Origin: Pseudonocardia kunmingensis
Lineage (GTDB): Bacteria > Actinomycetota > Actinomycetes > Mycobacteriales > Pseudonocardiaceae
DNA: 64,000 nucleotides
Assembly (NCBI RefSeq): GCF_006716445.1
Contig: NZ_VFPA01000001.1
Location: 2,914,001-2,978,000, forward strand
Reading direction: 5' to 3'
Position numbers and translations under genes: made by a program. The notes below the pieces were generated by a model. It searched no databases and was not told the origin of the DNA. It worked only from the letters and a program-made list of their open reading frames with translations. Positions 63,921-64,000 of the stretch are shown piece by piece (the first letter of the stretch is position 1; the number at the start of each line of letters is the position of its first letter).

Positions 63921-64000
63921 CGTGATCGAGGACACCTCGGGCGCCCGCCCCGGGATGTCACAGCGCGGTGTCCCGGATCGTCCTAGCAGCGTGCGGCAGT
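63921..64000. other. window end, no feature seen
   Basis: The last 80 bp show no supportable gene or hairpin. Confidence 0.4.

Overview
This is a very GC-rich window with actinomycete gene style: many GTG starts, start/stop overlaps of the GTGA and ATGA type, and families such as IniB/IniA/IniC, DUF1206, FxsA and MT0933-type antitoxin. Gene content points to a Pseudonocardia-like member of the Pseudonocardiales; this is inference, as no rRNA or other marker gene is present. I see no tRNA, rRNA, CRISPR array, complete insertion sequence or prophage.

Layout. 0-1.4 kb: end of a YjbR-like gene, a DMT-type membrane protein and a small membrane protein. 1.4-12.9 kb: an expanded iniBAC-like locus. 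A membrane-anchored Hsp70-like ATPase is divergent from three IniB-domain genes, followed by two dynamin-like GTPases (IniA- and IniC-like) and a convergent large ATPase/LuxR regulator resembling mycobacterial IniR. 13-17.7 kb: an IspD-like and a glucose-1-phosphate cytidylyltransferase, a Tat-exported PGRP-type amidase and an acyl-CoA dehydrogenase. 17.8-25.1 kb: a LacI regulator with a GH2 beta-galactosidase, a CBS-domain protein, a VanW-family membrane protein and a GroES paralogue. 25.2-30.7 kb: an AAA ATPase, an oxidoreductase/TetR divergent pair, and DUF1206, SIMPL and FxsA proteins. 30.8-34.9 kb: bkdABC (branched-chain 2-oxoacid dehydrogenase) and a small antitoxin-like protein. 35-37.4 kb: a polar amino-acid ABC transporter. 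37.5-48.4 kb: an AAA ATPase, then a non-phosphorylating L-fucose catabolic and transport locus with a FadR-type regulator. 48.5-51.8 kb: multicopper oxidase, MarR and FAD monooxygenase sharing a 14-bp box. 51.9-54 kb: methyltransferase, acyltransferase and glycosyltransferase. 54-57.7 kb: small genes and a 625-residue unknown. 57.9-60 kb: DUF3311 and GTP-dependent PEP carboxykinase. 60.4-63.8 kb: a TetR-controlled membrane protein, and an MFS exporter/TetR divergent pair.

Genes working together. The ini-like locus looks like an envelope-stress or membrane-remodelling module. The fucose locus encodes uptake (SBP, permease, ATPase), mutarotase, dehydrogenase, lactonase, dehydratase, a second dehydrogenase and a hydrolase, enough to take L-fucose to pyruvate and lactate. 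bkdABC would feed branched acyl-CoA.

The most unusual non-coding signal is a set of long, nearly perfect hairpins at gene ends. They fall into at least three sequence families with repeated copies. One copy lies in frame inside the linker of bkdC.
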